A stretch of DNA of 64,000 bases from Paracoccaceae bacterium (GTDB lineage Bacteria; Pseudomonadota; Alphaproteobacteria; Rhodobacterales; Rhodobacteraceae), in NCBI GenBank assembly GCA_014654775.1, contig JACVZW010000009.1, positions 44,165 to 108,164 of the forward strand, in the 5' to 3' direction. Within the stretch, counting starts at the first letter, position 1, and every line of letters begins with the position of its first letter. Both the position numbers and the translations under genes were made by a program. Of this stretch, positions 1 through 10,490 are shown piece by piece. The notes under the pieces were generated by a model. The model did no database searches, was not told where the DNA came from, and saw nothing but the letters and a program-made list of their open reading frames with translations.

Positions 1-274
1 TTTCGGATGGGATCGGGTTTTCCACGCTTTTCCCGGTGGAAAACTGCGTCATGGAAAACGGCTTGGGGCGGAAAAGCACCCGCCCGGATGGACCCCGCCC
101 ATACGGATGGGTCCGACCCCGGCGATGGTCGTGTCGGGATTCCGAAACCTCGGCGCGCGGGGTGCGAGAGGGTGTCGGAAGCGCCCATGAAGCCGGGGCA
201 TGTCAGGGAAAACGGCGGGGGCTGAAGGCGTTTTAGCGGGGGCTGGCGAAGATTTTTCGTCAGCGCGCGGCGGC

Positions 275-290
275 TGGCACGGTTCCTGCC
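275..290 (+). promoter_or_regulatory. sigma-54 (-24/-12) promoter upstream of fleT
   Basis: TGGCACGGTTCCTGCC; GG and GC dinucleotides 12 bp apart, 43 bp before the fleT ATG. Confidence 0.75.
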
Positions 291-332
291 TCTTCCCTTC
301 CAGACTGCGTTTCCATCACCCGGAGCAAGACC

Positions 333-1469
333 ATGGCCCTGATCCACATCCTTGACGACGCTTTCGAAGCCGGTGCCGCCGTGGCGCAGCTTCTGTCCCG
401 CCGCCGGATCGCGGCGGAGCGAGGCGCCAAGCCCGTGGCGGGGACGCAGGTCCTGGTGGCCTCGGCGGCGGCGGAGGCAGGTCTGGGTGGCGCGCGTGGT
501 CTGACGGACCTTGCCCGGGCGGCGGGTGCGAAGTCGATCATCGTGGTGTCGGAAGGGGCGGCGTCCTTTGCAGTGGCGGAAGAGATGGGCGGGCGCGTGC
601 TGCGCGTTGCCCTGCCCCGCAGCGGCCAGCCCGCGCTGCGCGATGCCGGGCTGATGACGCTGGTCGACATGATCGGCGGGCAGGTGCAGGGGATGGTGGC
701 TGCCGATCCGGCGACGGGAGAGTTGATCGATCTGGCGAACCGGGTGGCGCGCACGGATGTGACGGTCTTCATCAACGGGCCGACGGGATCGGGCAAGGAA
801 GTGCTGGCGCGCACCGTGCATGCCGCAAGCCGCCGGGCGGGGGCACCCTTCGTGGCGATCAACTGCGCGGCGATCCCCGAGAACATGCTGGAAGCCATCC
901 TTTTCGGCCATGAGAAGGGCGCCTTCACTGGCGCGTCGAATGCCAACAAGGGCATCATCCGGGCGGCCGAAGGTGGCACGCTGATGCTGGACGAGATTTC
1001 GGAAATGCCGATGGGCCTGCAGTCGAAGCTCTTGCGGGTGCTGCAGGAGCGGGCGCTGACGCCGATCGGGGCGCAGGCCGAAGTGGCCGTGGATATCCGC
1101 GTGATCGCCACGTCGAACCGCGACATGGAAGAGGAAGTGCGCGAGCGCCGCTTCCGCGAAGACCTGTTCTATCGCCTGAACGTCTTCCCGTTGGCCACCC
1201 GCGCGCTGTGCGAGCGGCCGGAGGACATTCCGGTTCTGGCCTGCGCGATGGTGCGGCGTCATGCGCCGGAAGGCCAGCCCCTGCCGATGCTGACGCCCGA
1301 GGCGCTGGCCGCGCTGGCCGCGCATGACTGGCCGGGCAATGTGCGCGAGCTGGAGAATGTCATCCAGCGTGCGCTGGTGATGCAGGAGGGCGGCAAGATC
1401 ACGCCGTCCGACCTGCTGATCCGGGCGGCGACGCCCACGGTGACGCGGTTGATGGCGCGCGCGGTCTGA
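333..1469 (+). CDS. fleT: FleT-like sigma-54-dependent activator without C-terminal HTH
   Basis: AAA+ domain with GPTGSGKE Walker A and GAFTGA loop; protein ends shortly after AAA+ region, no Fis-type HTH; first gene of the fli cluster as in R. sphaeroides fla1. Confidence 0.85.
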   Translation: MALIHILDDAFEAGAAVAQLLSRRRIAAERGAKPVAGTQVLVASAAAEAGLGGARGLTDLARAAGAKSIIVVSEGAASFAVAEEMGGRVLRVALPRSGQPALRDAGLMTLVDMIGGQVQGMVAADPATGELIDLANRVARTDVTVFINGPTGSGKEVLARTVHAASRRAGAPFVAINCAAIPENMLEAILFGHEKGAFTGASNANKGIIRAAEGGTLMLDEISEMPMGLQSKLLRVLQERALTPIGAQAEVAVDIRVIATSNRDMEEEVRERRFREDLFYRLNVFPLATRALCERPEDIPVLACAMVRRHAPEGQPLPMLTPEALAALAAHDWPGNVRELENVIQRALVMQEGGKITPSDLLIRAATPTVTRLMARAV

Positions 1470-1479
1470 GGCAGACGCG

Positions 1480-1878
1480 ATGAGCATCGGATCGGTGAAC
1501 GGGTTTTCGCCCTTCGCTGCCGGATTGATCCGGCCGGAGGGGCCGCAGGTCGGCCAGCAGGCGGGCCTTCAGACGGGCCAGCAGTTGGGTCAGCAGACCG
1601 GGGGCATCCAGACGCCCTTCGCGCCACAGGTCATGCCGGGGATCGGTGAGGCCAAGGGGCCGGGGTTCGGCGAGCGTGTCGCGGGCGCGGTGGACAACCT
1701 TGCCCAAGCGCAGAACACGGCGTCGCAGCGGGCGCGGGATTTCGAGATGGGTCTGGAGACGGACCTCGCCTCGGTGATGATCGATCAACAGATCTCGTCC
1801 CTCGGTTTCCAGTTCGCGCTGAACGTGCGGAACAAGGCGCTGGGCGCCTACCGCGACATCATCAACATGCCGGTCTGA
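1480..1878 (+). CDS. fliE: Flagellar hook-basal body protein FliE
   Basis: C-terminal DLASVMIDQQISSLGFQFALNVRNKALGAYRDIINMPV; position between fleT and fliF. Confidence 0.9.
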   Translation: MSIGSVNGFSPFAAGLIRPEGPQVGQQAGLQTGQQLGQQTGGIQTPFAPQVMPGIGEAKGPGFGERVAGAVDNLAQAQNTASQRARDFEMGLETDLASVMIDQQISSLGFQFALNVRNKALGAYRDIINMPV

Positions 1879-1901
1879 GACAGCGAGAGGATTGACGCAA
1901 G

Positions 1902-3611
1902 ATGGCGATGACCCCCATTCCGGTCGGCAGCGGCAACCCCATGGTGGCGCAGGTGAAGGGCGCGGTGAGCAATGTGATGCGCATGGGCAACCAGCCCGCG
2001 CTGCGCCGCGCCATGCCCGCGATCCTGATCCTGTCGGTGGCGGTGCTGGCGGTGGGCGGTTGGCTGATCCTGCGGGAACCGGCGCGGATGGTGCTGTTTC
2101 CGGGGATGGCCGAGGCGGACAAGGCGCAGGTGATCGAAGCGCTGAACGCGGCGGGGATCAATGCGGCGGTCGACAGCCTGACGGGCGAGATCGAAGTGGC
2201 GACGGCGGAATATCACCGCGCACGGATGCAGCTGGCCGCGCAGGGTCTGCCGACGTCGATGCCCGATGCGAACGCCGTGCTGACCGATCTGCCGATGGGG
2301 GCGAGCCGGTCGGTCGAAGGGGCGCGGCTGCGGCAGGCGCAGGAATTGGAACTGGCGCGGTCGATCACCGAAATCTCGGCCGTGTCGCAGGCGCGGGTGC
2401 ATCTGGCGCTGCCGGAAAAGTCGGCCTTTCTGCGCGACACGCAGCCGCCGCGGGCGTCGGTCTTTTTGCAGCTTGCGCCGGGGCGGATGCTGGAAGCCTC
2501 GCAGGTGGAGGCGATCGTGAACCTTGTGTCCACTTCGGTGCCCGGGATGGCGCGGGGCGATGTGACGGTGGTGGATCAGATGGGGCGGCTGTTGTCGCGC
2601 GGGTCGGATGATCCGGCGGCGGTGGTGTCGGACCGCCAGTTGCAGCATCGACTGGAGGTGGAGCAATTGTACCGCGAGCGGATCGAGGCGCTGCTGACGC
2701 CGATCGCGGGACCGGGCAACCTGTCGGTGCAGGTGACGGTGGACATGGATTTCACCCAAAGTCAGATCACCGAGGAACGAGTGGACCCAGAGGCGACTGC
2801 GCTGCGGTCAGAGCAATCTGAACTGGTGGAATCGAGCGAACCGCCCGCGCGGGGCGTGCCCGGCGCGGTGGCGAACCAGCCCCCGAACCAAGCCGAGTTG
2901 CAGGAGGCAGGGCAAGTGCCCGCACAGGGCGGGTTGCAGCCCTTGGCCGGGGTGATCACCAACCGGTCGACGGGGACGACGAAGAATTACGAGGTGAGCC
3001 GCACGGTGGAGACCACGCAGCCCGCCAGCGCCCGTGTCATGAAGATCAGCGCGGCGATCCTACTGCGCGCCACGCCGCAGGCCCCGGCGGAAGAGGGGGC
3101 AGAGCCGCCCCCGCTGCTGCCCGAGGCGCTTAAGGCCGATCTGGAGCGGCTGGCGCAGACGGCCATCGGCTTTGACGCGGAGCGCGGCGACACCATCACC
3201 ATCGCGGCGCAGCCCTTCATGGACGAGATGGTGATGGAGGTGCCGACCGATCTGTCTTGGGTGCCCGAAGTGCTGCGGCAGGTGGGGATGATCGCGCTGG
3301 TGGCCATCGTGGCGCTGGGGATCATCCGCCCGCTGCTGACGCGGGTGGTGCTGCCGGGCGCGGCGGCGGCCGGTTCCCTGCAGATGGGCGGCGTGGCCGG
3401 GGTCGAAGTGGCGGCAGGCGACAGTCTGGACGATGTGCAGGCCCGGCTAGAGGCGCGGCGGTCAAAGCTGACCAATGCCGCCTTGGGCGCGAATGTCAGC
3501 CGCGAGGAAAAATTCGCCGTGCTGCGCCAGATCGTTTCGGAAGACCCGGCGCGCATCGCCTCGGTCTTGCAGAAGATGATGAAGGACGATCCGTCCGCCC
3601 CGAAAGCCTGA
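1902..3611 (+). CDS. fliF: Flagellar MS-ring protein FliF
   Basis: 569 aa, N-terminal TM, YscJ/FliF-like region, C-terminal TM; operon context. Confidence 0.95.
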   Translation: MAMTPIPVGSGNPMVAQVKGAVSNVMRMGNQPALRRAMPAILILSVAVLAVGGWLILREPARMVLFPGMAEADKAQVIEALNAAGINAAVDSLTGEIEVATAEYHRARMQLAAQGLPTSMPDANAVLTDLPMGASRSVEGARLRQAQELELARSITEISAVSQARVHLALPEKSAFLRDTQPPRASVFLQLAPGRMLEASQVEAIVNLVSTSVPGMARGDVTVVDQMGRLLSRGSDDPAAVVSDRQLQHRLEVEQLYRERIEALLTPIAGPGNLSVQVTVDMDFTQSQITEERVDPEATALRSEQSELVESSEPPARGVPGAVANQPPNQAELQEAGQVPAQGGLQPLAGVITNRSTGTTKNYEVSRTVETTQPASARVMKISAAILLRATPQAPAEEGAEPPPLLPEALKADLERLAQTAIGFDAERGDTITIAAQPFMDEMVMEVPTDLSWVPEVLRQVGMIALVAIVALGIIRPLLTRVVLPGAAAAGSLQMGGVAGVEVAAGDSLDDVQARLEARRSKLTNAALGANVSREEKFAVLRQIVSEDPARIASVLQKMMKDDPSAPKA

Positions 3612-3627
3612 GGAGAGGAGACGCGCC

Positions 3628-4680
3628 ATGCCCGCCCCCCGCCCCGTATCCGGCCCCGCCCCGTCGGGCAACACCGTCCCTCTGGAACGGTTGACGCCTC
3701 TGCAGCGCGCGGCGGTGCTGATGATGCTGTTCGGTGAGCGGGCGGCGGCGGCTGTGCTGCGCAACCTAAGCCCGGCAGAGGTGCAGAATCTGGGCGCGGC
3801 GATGTATTCGGTCAGCGATGTGGACCAGCTGACGCTGGAGCATGTGGTCGAGGAATTCCTGATCGGGCTGAACCGCGAGACGGGCCTGAACCACGGCGCG
3901 CCGGTCTATATCCGGTCTGTGATGACCGAAGCACTGGGCGAGGACAAGGCGCAGTCGATCATCAGCCGGATCAACCCGTCTTCGGCGGAACGGCCGATCG
4001 AAATCCTTGATTGGATGGATGCACGATCCATCGCCGAGCTGATCATCGACGAACATCCGCAGATCATTGCGCTGGTGATCGCCTGCCTCGACTACAGCCT
4101 TGCGGCCGATGTGCTGATGCTGCTGCCGGAAGAGGTGCAGCCCGACATCATCCGCCGTATCGCCGACCTGACGTCGATCCAGCCCGAGGCGCTGCGCGAT
4201 CTGGAGCAGGTGATGCAGCGGAAGTTCAAGGCCTCGTCCACCTCGCGGGCAAGCCAGATCGGCGGCGTGAAGGCAGCGGCGCGGATCATGAACTTCACGC
4301 GGACGGCGATGGAACAGCGCATCCTGCGCGAGGTGAAGAAGGAGGATCGCGATCTGATGCAAGCCATCATGGACAACATGTTCGTCTTCGACAATCTGGA
4401 GCAGTCCGACGAGCGGTCACTGCAGACCCTGCTGCGCAGCGTGGACAACGAGCAGCTTGTGCTGGCGCTGAAGGGTGCGGGCGAGACGCTGCGCGACAAG
4501 CTTCTGGGCTGCATGTCGACCCGCGCGGCGGCGAACCTGCGCGACGAGATGGAGGCGCTGGGCCCGGTGCGCCTGACGGATGTGCAGGAGGCGCAAAAGG
4601 CGATCGTTGCCACGGCGCGCAAGCTGTCGGACGAGGGGGCCATCGTGCTTGCCGGTCGCGGCGGCGAGCAGATGGTCTAA
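3628..4680 (+). CDS. fliG: Flagellar motor switch protein FliG
   Basis: LTPLQRAAVLMMLFGE...; C-terminal motor domain; operon context. Confidence 0.95.
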   Translation: MPAPRPVSGPAPSGNTVPLERLTPLQRAAVLMMLFGERAAAAVLRNLSPAEVQNLGAAMYSVSDVDQLTLEHVVEEFLIGLNRETGLNHGAPVYIRSVMTEALGEDKAQSIISRINPSSAERPIEILDWMDARSIAELIIDEHPQIIALVIACLDYSLAADVLMLLPEEVQPDIIRRIADLTSIQPEALRDLEQVMQRKFKASSTSRASQIGGVKAAARIMNFTRTAMEQRILREVKKEDRDLMQAIMDNMFVFDNLEQSDERSLQTLLRSVDNEQLVLALKGAGETLRDKLLGCMSTRAAANLRDEMEALGPVRLTDVQEAQKAIVATARKLSDEGAIVLAGRGGEQMV

Positions 4681-4683
4681 GCC

Positions 4684-5463
4684 ATGACCGATGGGGAACC
4701 CCCGCGCATGGGACATGCCGAGGTGATGGCGCTGATCCGCGCCTCGGCGCAGAAGGGATTTGCCGCCAAGGCTTCGGTGGTGGAGGGCGATGGAGTCTTT
4801 CGCCCGGCGCGGCTGGATGCTGTGCGGCGGATCGACCCGGACGCGACTGCGATGGTCGAGGCCGTGGTGGCGACTGAGGGCGGCGGGATCACAGTCGCGG
4901 CGGGCGAGGTGATGGGGCCTGCGCGGGCTGCGGCGGCGCAGGTGTCGATGGAGGAGATGGCGCAGCGGTTGGCCGAGGCGCGCGCCGAGGGCTATGCCCA
5001 AGGCCGAGCGGATGGGGCCGAGGCGGGCCATGCGGCGGGGCATGCCGAGGGCGTTGTCGCCGGGCGGGCCGAGGCGGAGGCCGCTTTGGGACCGGCGCGC
5101 GACGCGTTTCTGGCCGCCATGGCGCGGCTGGAAGAGGGCGCGGGGCTGGCCGACGGCTTGGCGGGGGTTCTGGCCGAGGCGGTAAGGAAACTGGCCGCCG
5201 AACGCGCAGGGCAGATGATCGAAGCGTTGCCGCAAGCCTTTGCGGCGCGGGTGGAGGCGATGGCCGACCGCGTGGCGCAGGGCGTGCGCGCGGTTTCCGT
5301 GCGGTTGAACCCCGAGGATCTAGAGGCGATCCGCCCGCATCTGGCGGGCTGCGAGGTGCTGGAAGGCGCGGCCCTGACGGCCGATGCGCGGCTGGCGCGG
5401 GGTGATGTGGAGGTGCGGGCGGAAGGCATCCGTCTGGCCGATCTGCTGGAGGTACGGGGATGA
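4684..5463 (+). CDS. fliH: Flagellar assembly protein FliH
   Basis: A/E-rich coiled-coil, immediately upstream of and overlapping fliI. Confidence 0.85.
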   Translation: MTDGEPPRMGHAEVMALIRASAQKGFAAKASVVEGDGVFRPARLDAVRRIDPDATAMVEAVVATEGGGITVAAGEVMGPARAAAAQVSMEEMAQRLAEARAEGYAQGRADGAEAGHAAGHAEGVVAGRAEAEAALGPARDAFLAAMARLEEGAGLADGLAGVLAEAVRKLAAERAGQMIEALPQAFAARVEAMADRVAQGVRAVSVRLNPEDLEAIRPHLAGCEVLEGAALTADARLARGDVEVRAEGIRLADLLEVRG

Positions 5464-6794
5464 GTCTGCTGGAACGGATCGGGGCCGAAGTGAGACGTCA
5501 GACGGTGACGCTTGCGCCACGGGTCGAGGGGCGGGTGCTGCGCTATGACGGGCTGATCCTTGAGGCGACGGGATTTCCGGCTAGCCCCGGCAGCCTGTGC
5601 GAGATTGCGACGGAGACCGGCACTCCGGTGCAGGGCGAGGTGATCGGCTTTGCCCGCGGGCATGTGCTGATGTTCCTGAATCAGCCCGGAGCCGCGATCA
5701 TGGCGGGCGCGCGGGTGAAGGTGATCGACGGCGGCCAGATGGCCGAGGTGGGCGAGGCGCTGTTGGGCCGGGTGGTGGATGCCGAGGGGCACCCGCTGGA
5801 CGGGCTGCCAAGCCCGCGCTGCGAGGCGGTCTGGCCGTTGGCGGGGCGGTTGATGAACCCCTTGGCGCGGACGGGGGTGGACCGCCCGCTGGACGTGGGC
5901 GTGCGCATTCTGAACGCCGCGCTGACCGTGGGGCGGGGGCAGCGTCTGGGCATCATCGCGGGATCGGGCGTCGGGAAATCGGTGCTGATGGAGATGATGG
6001 CCCGCTATACCGAGGCCGATGTCATCGTGGTCGGCCTGATCGGCGAGCGGGCGCGCGAGGTGGGGGCCTTCGTGCGGTCGGTGATGCAGGGCGAGGCGGC
6101 AAAGCGCATCTGCATGGTGGCCGTGCCGGCCGACCGTTCCCCCTTGCTGCGTCTGCGCGCGGCGCGGCGGGCGACGGCGATTGCCGAACATTTCCGGGCG
6201 CAGGGCAAGCAGGTGCTGCTGATCATCGACAGCCTGACGCGCGTGGCCCATGCCCAGCGCGAGATCGGGCTGGCCTTGGGTGAGCAGCCGACGGCGAAGG
6301 GCTATCCGCCCTCTGTCGTGTCGCTGATCCCCGGGCTGATCGAACGGACGGGGCCTGGGCTGCCGGGCGAAGGGGCGATCACGGCGATCTACACGGTGCT
6401 GGCCGATGGCGACGACACGACCAATGACCCTGTCGTGGACACGGCGCGCGCGATTCTGGATGGGCATATCGTGCTGTCGCGGCGGCAGACGCAGATGGGC
6501 ATTTATCCGGCGGTGGACCTGCCGCAATCGGCAAGCCGCGTGATGATGGACATCACCGATGCCGCGCATCAGGCGGCGGCGCAAAAGCTGCGCCGGATGA
6601 TCACGCTGTATATGGACAACAGGGACCTGATGCTGATGGGCGGCTATGTGCCGGGGCAGGACCCCGATCTGGACGAAGCAATCCGGCTGTGGCCGCGCAT
6701 CCTCGACCTGATCCGGCAGGGTCCGCATGAACCTTCGGATTTCGCCGCAAGCCGTGAGGCCTTGATCGCGCTGGCCGGGACAGGTGTGGCATGA
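5460..6794 (+). CDS. fliI: Flagellum-specific ATPase FliI
   Basis: [34 protein letters not shown]-type ATPase signature. Confidence 0.95.
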   Translation: [444 protein letters not shown]

Positions 6795-7198
6795 GCGGGA
6801 AGAGCAAGGTGCTGGGTCTGATGGCGTTGCAGGAAAAGGCGCGGATCGCCGGGACAATGGCCGACCTGCGCGCAGCGGCGCATCAGAAGGACGAGGCGGA
6901 GCGCATGGTCGCCCGCCTGAAGGAAGCCCTCGCGCGGCAGAGCAAGGGCGAGGGCGTCCGGCTTGCGGCCGAGGTGATGGCCGAACGGGCCATGACCGCG
7001 CAGATCCTGACCGAAGCGGAGCGGCACCGCCTGAAGCAAGAGGCCTTTGCTGCGAAGATGGCGGAGGAGCAGGCGAAGCTGGCACGGCAGGAACATCGCC
7101 ACCAGACGCTGACCGACAAGGCCAAGGCGGCGCGGCGCGGCGAGGCTGAGGAGAAGCTGGCCCTGCGCGAGGCGGCCCAGCCGCCGCGTCGTCGTTGA
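6791..7198 (+). CDS. fliJ: FliJ-like flagellar protein
   Basis: Short charged coiled-coil protein overlapping the fliI stop; between fliI and fliK. Confidence 0.7.
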   Translation: MSGKSKVLGLMALQEKARIAGTMADLRAAAHQKDEAERMVARLKEALARQSKGEGVRLAAEVMAERAMTAQILTEAERHRLKQEAFAAKMAEEQAKLARQEHRHQTLTDKAKAARRGEAEEKLALREAAQPPRRR

Positions 7199-7201
7199 GG
7201 T

Positions 7202-7217
7202 TGGCATTGCTTTTGCA
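7202..7217 (+). promoter_or_regulatory. sigma-54 promoter upstream of fliK
   Basis: TGGCATTGCTTTTGCA, exact GG-N10-GC spacing, 40 bp before fliK start. Confidence 0.8.
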
Positions 7218-7256
7218 AGCGGGGCGCAAAAGGCCCCTTTCAGGATCGAGAGCGCG

Positions 7257-8645
7257 ATGACCCTGCCCGTCACCCTTGCCGATACCCCTGCCCTGCCCCG
7301 CGTGACGGAGGCTGCGGTCTCTGGCCCTGCTGCAGGCGAGGGCGGCGAGGCGCGGTTCGCCGAGACGCTGGCCGGAGCGATGGGCGCTGCGCCTGTCCCT
7401 GCGGCAGGCAAGACGGGCGAGGCTGCCGCCCCCGTGGAGACGCAAGAGAGCCCCACGCTGGACCCCGAAGCGATGCTGGCCGATCTGGAACAGCGCGCGG
7501 TGACGGTGGAGGGCGAGGCATTGGCGGCAGGTCCGGGCATGCCGGGTGATCCGCTGGCGATCCCTGCCGTGCCGAGCGTCGGGCAGGATGCGGGGATGGT
7601 GCCGCCTGAGGGTGGCGAGGCCCTGCTGACCGAGATTGGTGCTGAGGCGCCGGGTGACGAACCGACCGGTGACGAGGTTGCGGGGGAAACACCGCCCGAG
7701 GAAGAGATTCCGTTGGACCTGCCGCTGACGGCGCTTTTGGCGGCAGCAGCGCTGCCGGTTTCGGCCACGGGAGAGGGCGCCGCGCCGCCGGTTCAGGCGG
7801 CGGATGCGGCGGTCGAAGCGGCGCGGCGGGCAATGGCCGCGACGATGGCGGTGCCGGGTCTGGCGAAGGCGGAAAAGGGCGGGAAAGGGCCGCTCGACGG
7901 GCCGGAGTCAACGGAGACTGCGCCCGAGGGCGAGGTTGCGATGGCCAAGGACGACGAGATCGGTCCGGCGAAGGCCGCGCAGGCTGCCGAGTTGCGGACC
8001 CCTGCCAGCGGTGTGCCGACCGTTACAACCGAACTGCGCATCGCCGCCGAGGCGCGGCGCGAGGCGGTGGCCGAGATCACGCTGGCCGCGCTGGGTGGCG
8101 AGGCGGCGGAAGCCGCTGGTACGACAGCGACGCCGACGGGCACAGCCAGCGTACAGGTGGGGACGCAGGCACTGTCGCAGGGGCTGGGCGGGCCGATCCA
8201 GACCGCCCGACCGGGCTGGGAAGGGGTGCTGGCGGACCGGATCGCAGCGGAACTGTCGGGGGATGGCAAGGAGATCGAGCTTGATCTTGCGCCCGAGACG
8301 CTGGGCCAGCTGAAGATCAAGCTGGAAGTGGTGGACGGTCTGGCGCAGGTGCGGATCGTGACAGAGACGACCGAAGCCGCGCGGCTGTTCCAGCAGGCCG
8401 AACACCGTCTGTCGGAAAGCCTGTCGCGCGCGGGGCTGAGCCTTGGCGGACAGGACACGATGAGCCGCGATGCCGAGAGTGGGCAGACACAGGGGCAAGG
8501 GCTAACCGGACAGGGCGGAAACGGCCCCGGTGACCGGGGCGCCCGTCCGCGCGGCATCGAGATGCATTTTGACCGTCAGGGCGCTGTCGCTCTGGCTGAA
8601 CAGGCCGGTCGCGCGGGGCGCGGGCTGGTCAATCTGATTGCCTGA
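7257..8645 (+). CDS. fliK: Flagellar hook-length control protein FliK
   Basis: A/E/G/P-rich N-terminus and C-terminal ELDLAPETLGQLKIKLEVVDGLAQVRIVTET (Flg_hook domain). Confidence 0.9.
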   Translation: MTLPVTLADTPALPRVTEAAVSGPAAGEGGEARFAETLAGAMGAAPVPAAGKTGEAAAPVETQESPTLDPEAMLADLEQRAVTVEGEALAAGPGMPGDPLAIPAVPSVGQDAGMVPPEGGEALLTEIGAEAPGDEPTGDEVAGETPPEEEIPLDLPLTALLAAAALPVSATGEGAAPPVQAADAAVEAARRAMAATMAVPGLAKAEKGGKGPLDGPESTETAPEGEVAMAKDDEIGPAKAAQAAELRTPASGVPTVTTELRIAAEARREAVAEITLAALGGEAAEAAGTTATPTGTASVQVGTQALSQGLGGPIQTARPGWEGVLADRIAAELSGDGKEIELDLAPETLGQLKIKLEVVDGLAQVRIVTETTEAARLFQQAEHRLSESLSRAGLSLGGQDTMSRDAESGQTQGQGLTGQGGNGPGDRGARPRGIEMHFDRQGAVALAEQAGRAGRGLVNLIA

Positions 8646-8657
8646 GGAAACTGAAGC

Positions 8658-9218
8658 ATGAGCAGCGAAACCGTCGATATCGTCGCGCCGCGCAAGAAGG
8701 GGCGCATTCTGGGCCTTCTGGGAAAGCTTGTCGGGTCGGTCATCTTGTTGGGGGCGGGCTTTGGCGGGGGCTATGTCTATTTCGCCAATCCCTTTTCGCC
8801 CACGCAGGACATGCTGCGCCTGATCGAGCCGGAACAGGCCGCAGCAGCCGACGCCGATGGGCGCGAGAAGGTGCCGAAGGACACGCCGGACGAGACATTG
8901 TTCCAGACGTTGTATTTCACTTTTCCCGACCCGATCACGTCTAACCTCAAGGAGTCTCGGTCTTTTCTGCAGGTGCAGATCGGCGTGTCGACGCAATATG
9001 ACGAGCAGGTCATCACGAATGTGGAGACCCACAAGCTTGCCCTGCAATCGGACATGCTGGCCGTGATTGCGACCTTCACCGAGGAGGACATCGCGGGGCC
9101 GAACGGGCGAGCGCGGTTGGCGGATGCGTTGAAGGATGCGGTGAACATGCGGCTGGAGCGGATGGAAGGCTTCGGCGGCGTGGAGGACGTGTTCTTTTCG
9201 TCCTTCATGATGCAGTAA
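8658..9218 (+). CDS. fliL: Flagellar basal body-associated protein FliL
   Basis: Single N-terminal TM and FliL-like periplasmic domain; context. Confidence 0.85.
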   Translation: MSSETVDIVAPRKKGRILGLLGKLVGSVILLGAGFGGGYVYFANPFSPTQDMLRLIEPEQAAAADADGREKVPKDTPDETLFQTLYFTFPDPITSNLKESRSFLQVQIGVSTQYDEQVITNVETHKLALQSDMLAVIATFTEEDIAGPNGRARLADALKDAVNMRLERMEGFGGVEDVFFSSFMMQ

Positions 9219-9229
9219 GGGGCCGCGCG

Positions 9230-10198
9230 ATGGCGAGTACACCGCGCAAGCTTTCCGCCAATGAGGTGGCCGCCCTTGTTGGCGGCCTGATGGACACCAC
9301 AAGCTTCGGCCAGTCGGCGGACGGGGTCGAGGTTCGGCCCTATACCTTTGGTTCCAATGATCTTTCCCTGATGGGCGACTATCACGCCCTGCGGATGATC
9401 AACGAAAGGTTCTGCCGGATTGCGCGGTCCGTCTTTCTGCCGATGCTGCGCATCCAACCGCGGATTTCGGCCTTTCCGGCCGAGATGCGGAGTTTCGACG
9501 ACTATCGCAACAGTCAGGACAATTTTGTTTCGCTGACCAATACGCGGATCGAAGAGTTGCGGGGCAACCATCTGTTCGTGATCCCGCCGCCGTTCATCAG
9601 CCTGCTGACGGACGCCTATTACGGAGGGTCGATCCGCTATGTGAAGAACGGGCGGAACGAGTTCACCGCGACCGAGCAGCGGGTGATCGAGATTGTCACC
9701 GACCGGCTGAACAGCGCGCTGCAACTGGCCTGGCGCGATTTGATGCAGTTGACCTTCAGCGTCCAGAGCCGGGAAGAGAACATGCAGTTCGCCGCCTTCG
9801 TGGATGGCGACGACATGATCGTTAACTGTTCCTTCATGGTTCAGTTGCCCGATGCCGAACCGGCAAGTTTCGATATTCTCTATCCACTTCAGACACTTAA
9901 GCCAATCTCCAGCCAGCTTCGGTCGCGCACGCAGTCGGATTCCTTGGAAGATGACGCCAGTTGGCGCGAACGGCTGGAGCGGGCGGTGCTGTCTATCCCG
10001 CTGGATCTGCGGACACGGCTTTGCGAGCCGGAGATCCCGCTGAAGCGGCTGGCGTCTTTGAAGGAAGGGGATGTTGTACCTGCCAAGGTGACCGATGCGG
10101 TTGAAATCCTGATCGACGGGAAAGTTTTTTTCGAGGCGGTGCCGGGCGAGTTGGGGGGGAAGTCGGCCCTGAGCATCAGGAAACGGGTGAAAGGATAA
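9230..10198 (+). CDS. fliM: Flagellar motor switch protein FliM
   Basis: FliM family motifs, SpoA-like C-terminus; context. Confidence 0.9.
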   Translation: MASTPRKLSANEVAALVGGLMDTTSFGQSADGVEVRPYTFGSNDLSLMGDYHALRMINERFCRIARSVFLPMLRIQPRISAFPAEMRSFDDYRNSQDNFVSLTNTRIEELRGNHLFVIPPPFISLLTDAYYGGSIRYVKNGRNEFTATEQRVIEIVTDRLNSALQLAWRDLMQLTFSVQSREENMQFAAFVDGDDMIVNCSFMVQLPDAEPASFDILYPLQTLKPISSQLRSRTQSDSLEDDASWRERLERAVLSIPLDLRTRLCEPEIPLKRLASLKEGDVVPAKVTDAVEILIDGKVFFEAVPGELGGKSALSIRKRVKG

Positions 10199-10204
10199 GG
10201 AAAG

Positions 10205-10489
10205 ATGACCGAAGCGGCGACATCGGCGGGCAGCGAAGGGCTGCGGCTGCTGGAGAATATCGGCGTGAAGCTGACGGTCGAGGTCGGCCGGGCCGAGCTG
10301 ACGATCCGGGATTTGCTAAGGCTTTCAGAGGGTTCCGTGATCGAACTGGACCGTCTGGCGGGTGATCCGCTGGATGTGCTGGTGAACGGCACGCTGATCG
10401 CCAAGGGCGAGGTGGTGATGGTGGGCGAACGCTTTGGCATCCGCTTTGGCCAGATCATCGACCCGGAAAAACGGGCGGAAAGCCTGTAA
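10205..10489 (+). CDS. fliN: Flagellar motor switch protein FliN
   Basis: VKLTVEVGRAELTIRDLLRLSEGSVIELDRLAGDPLDVLVNGTLIAKGEVVMVGERFGIRF. Confidence 0.95.
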   Translation: MTEAATSAGSEGLRLLENIGVKLTVEVGRAELTIRDLLRLSEGSVIELDRLAGDPLDVLVNGTLIAKGEVVMVGERFGIRFGQIIDPEKRAESL

Positions 10490-10490
10490 C

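Noticed and set aside
4992-7445. 817-aa minus-strand ORF opposite fliH/fliI/fliJ
   Set aside because: R/P/H-rich antisense artefact over three clear flagellar genes
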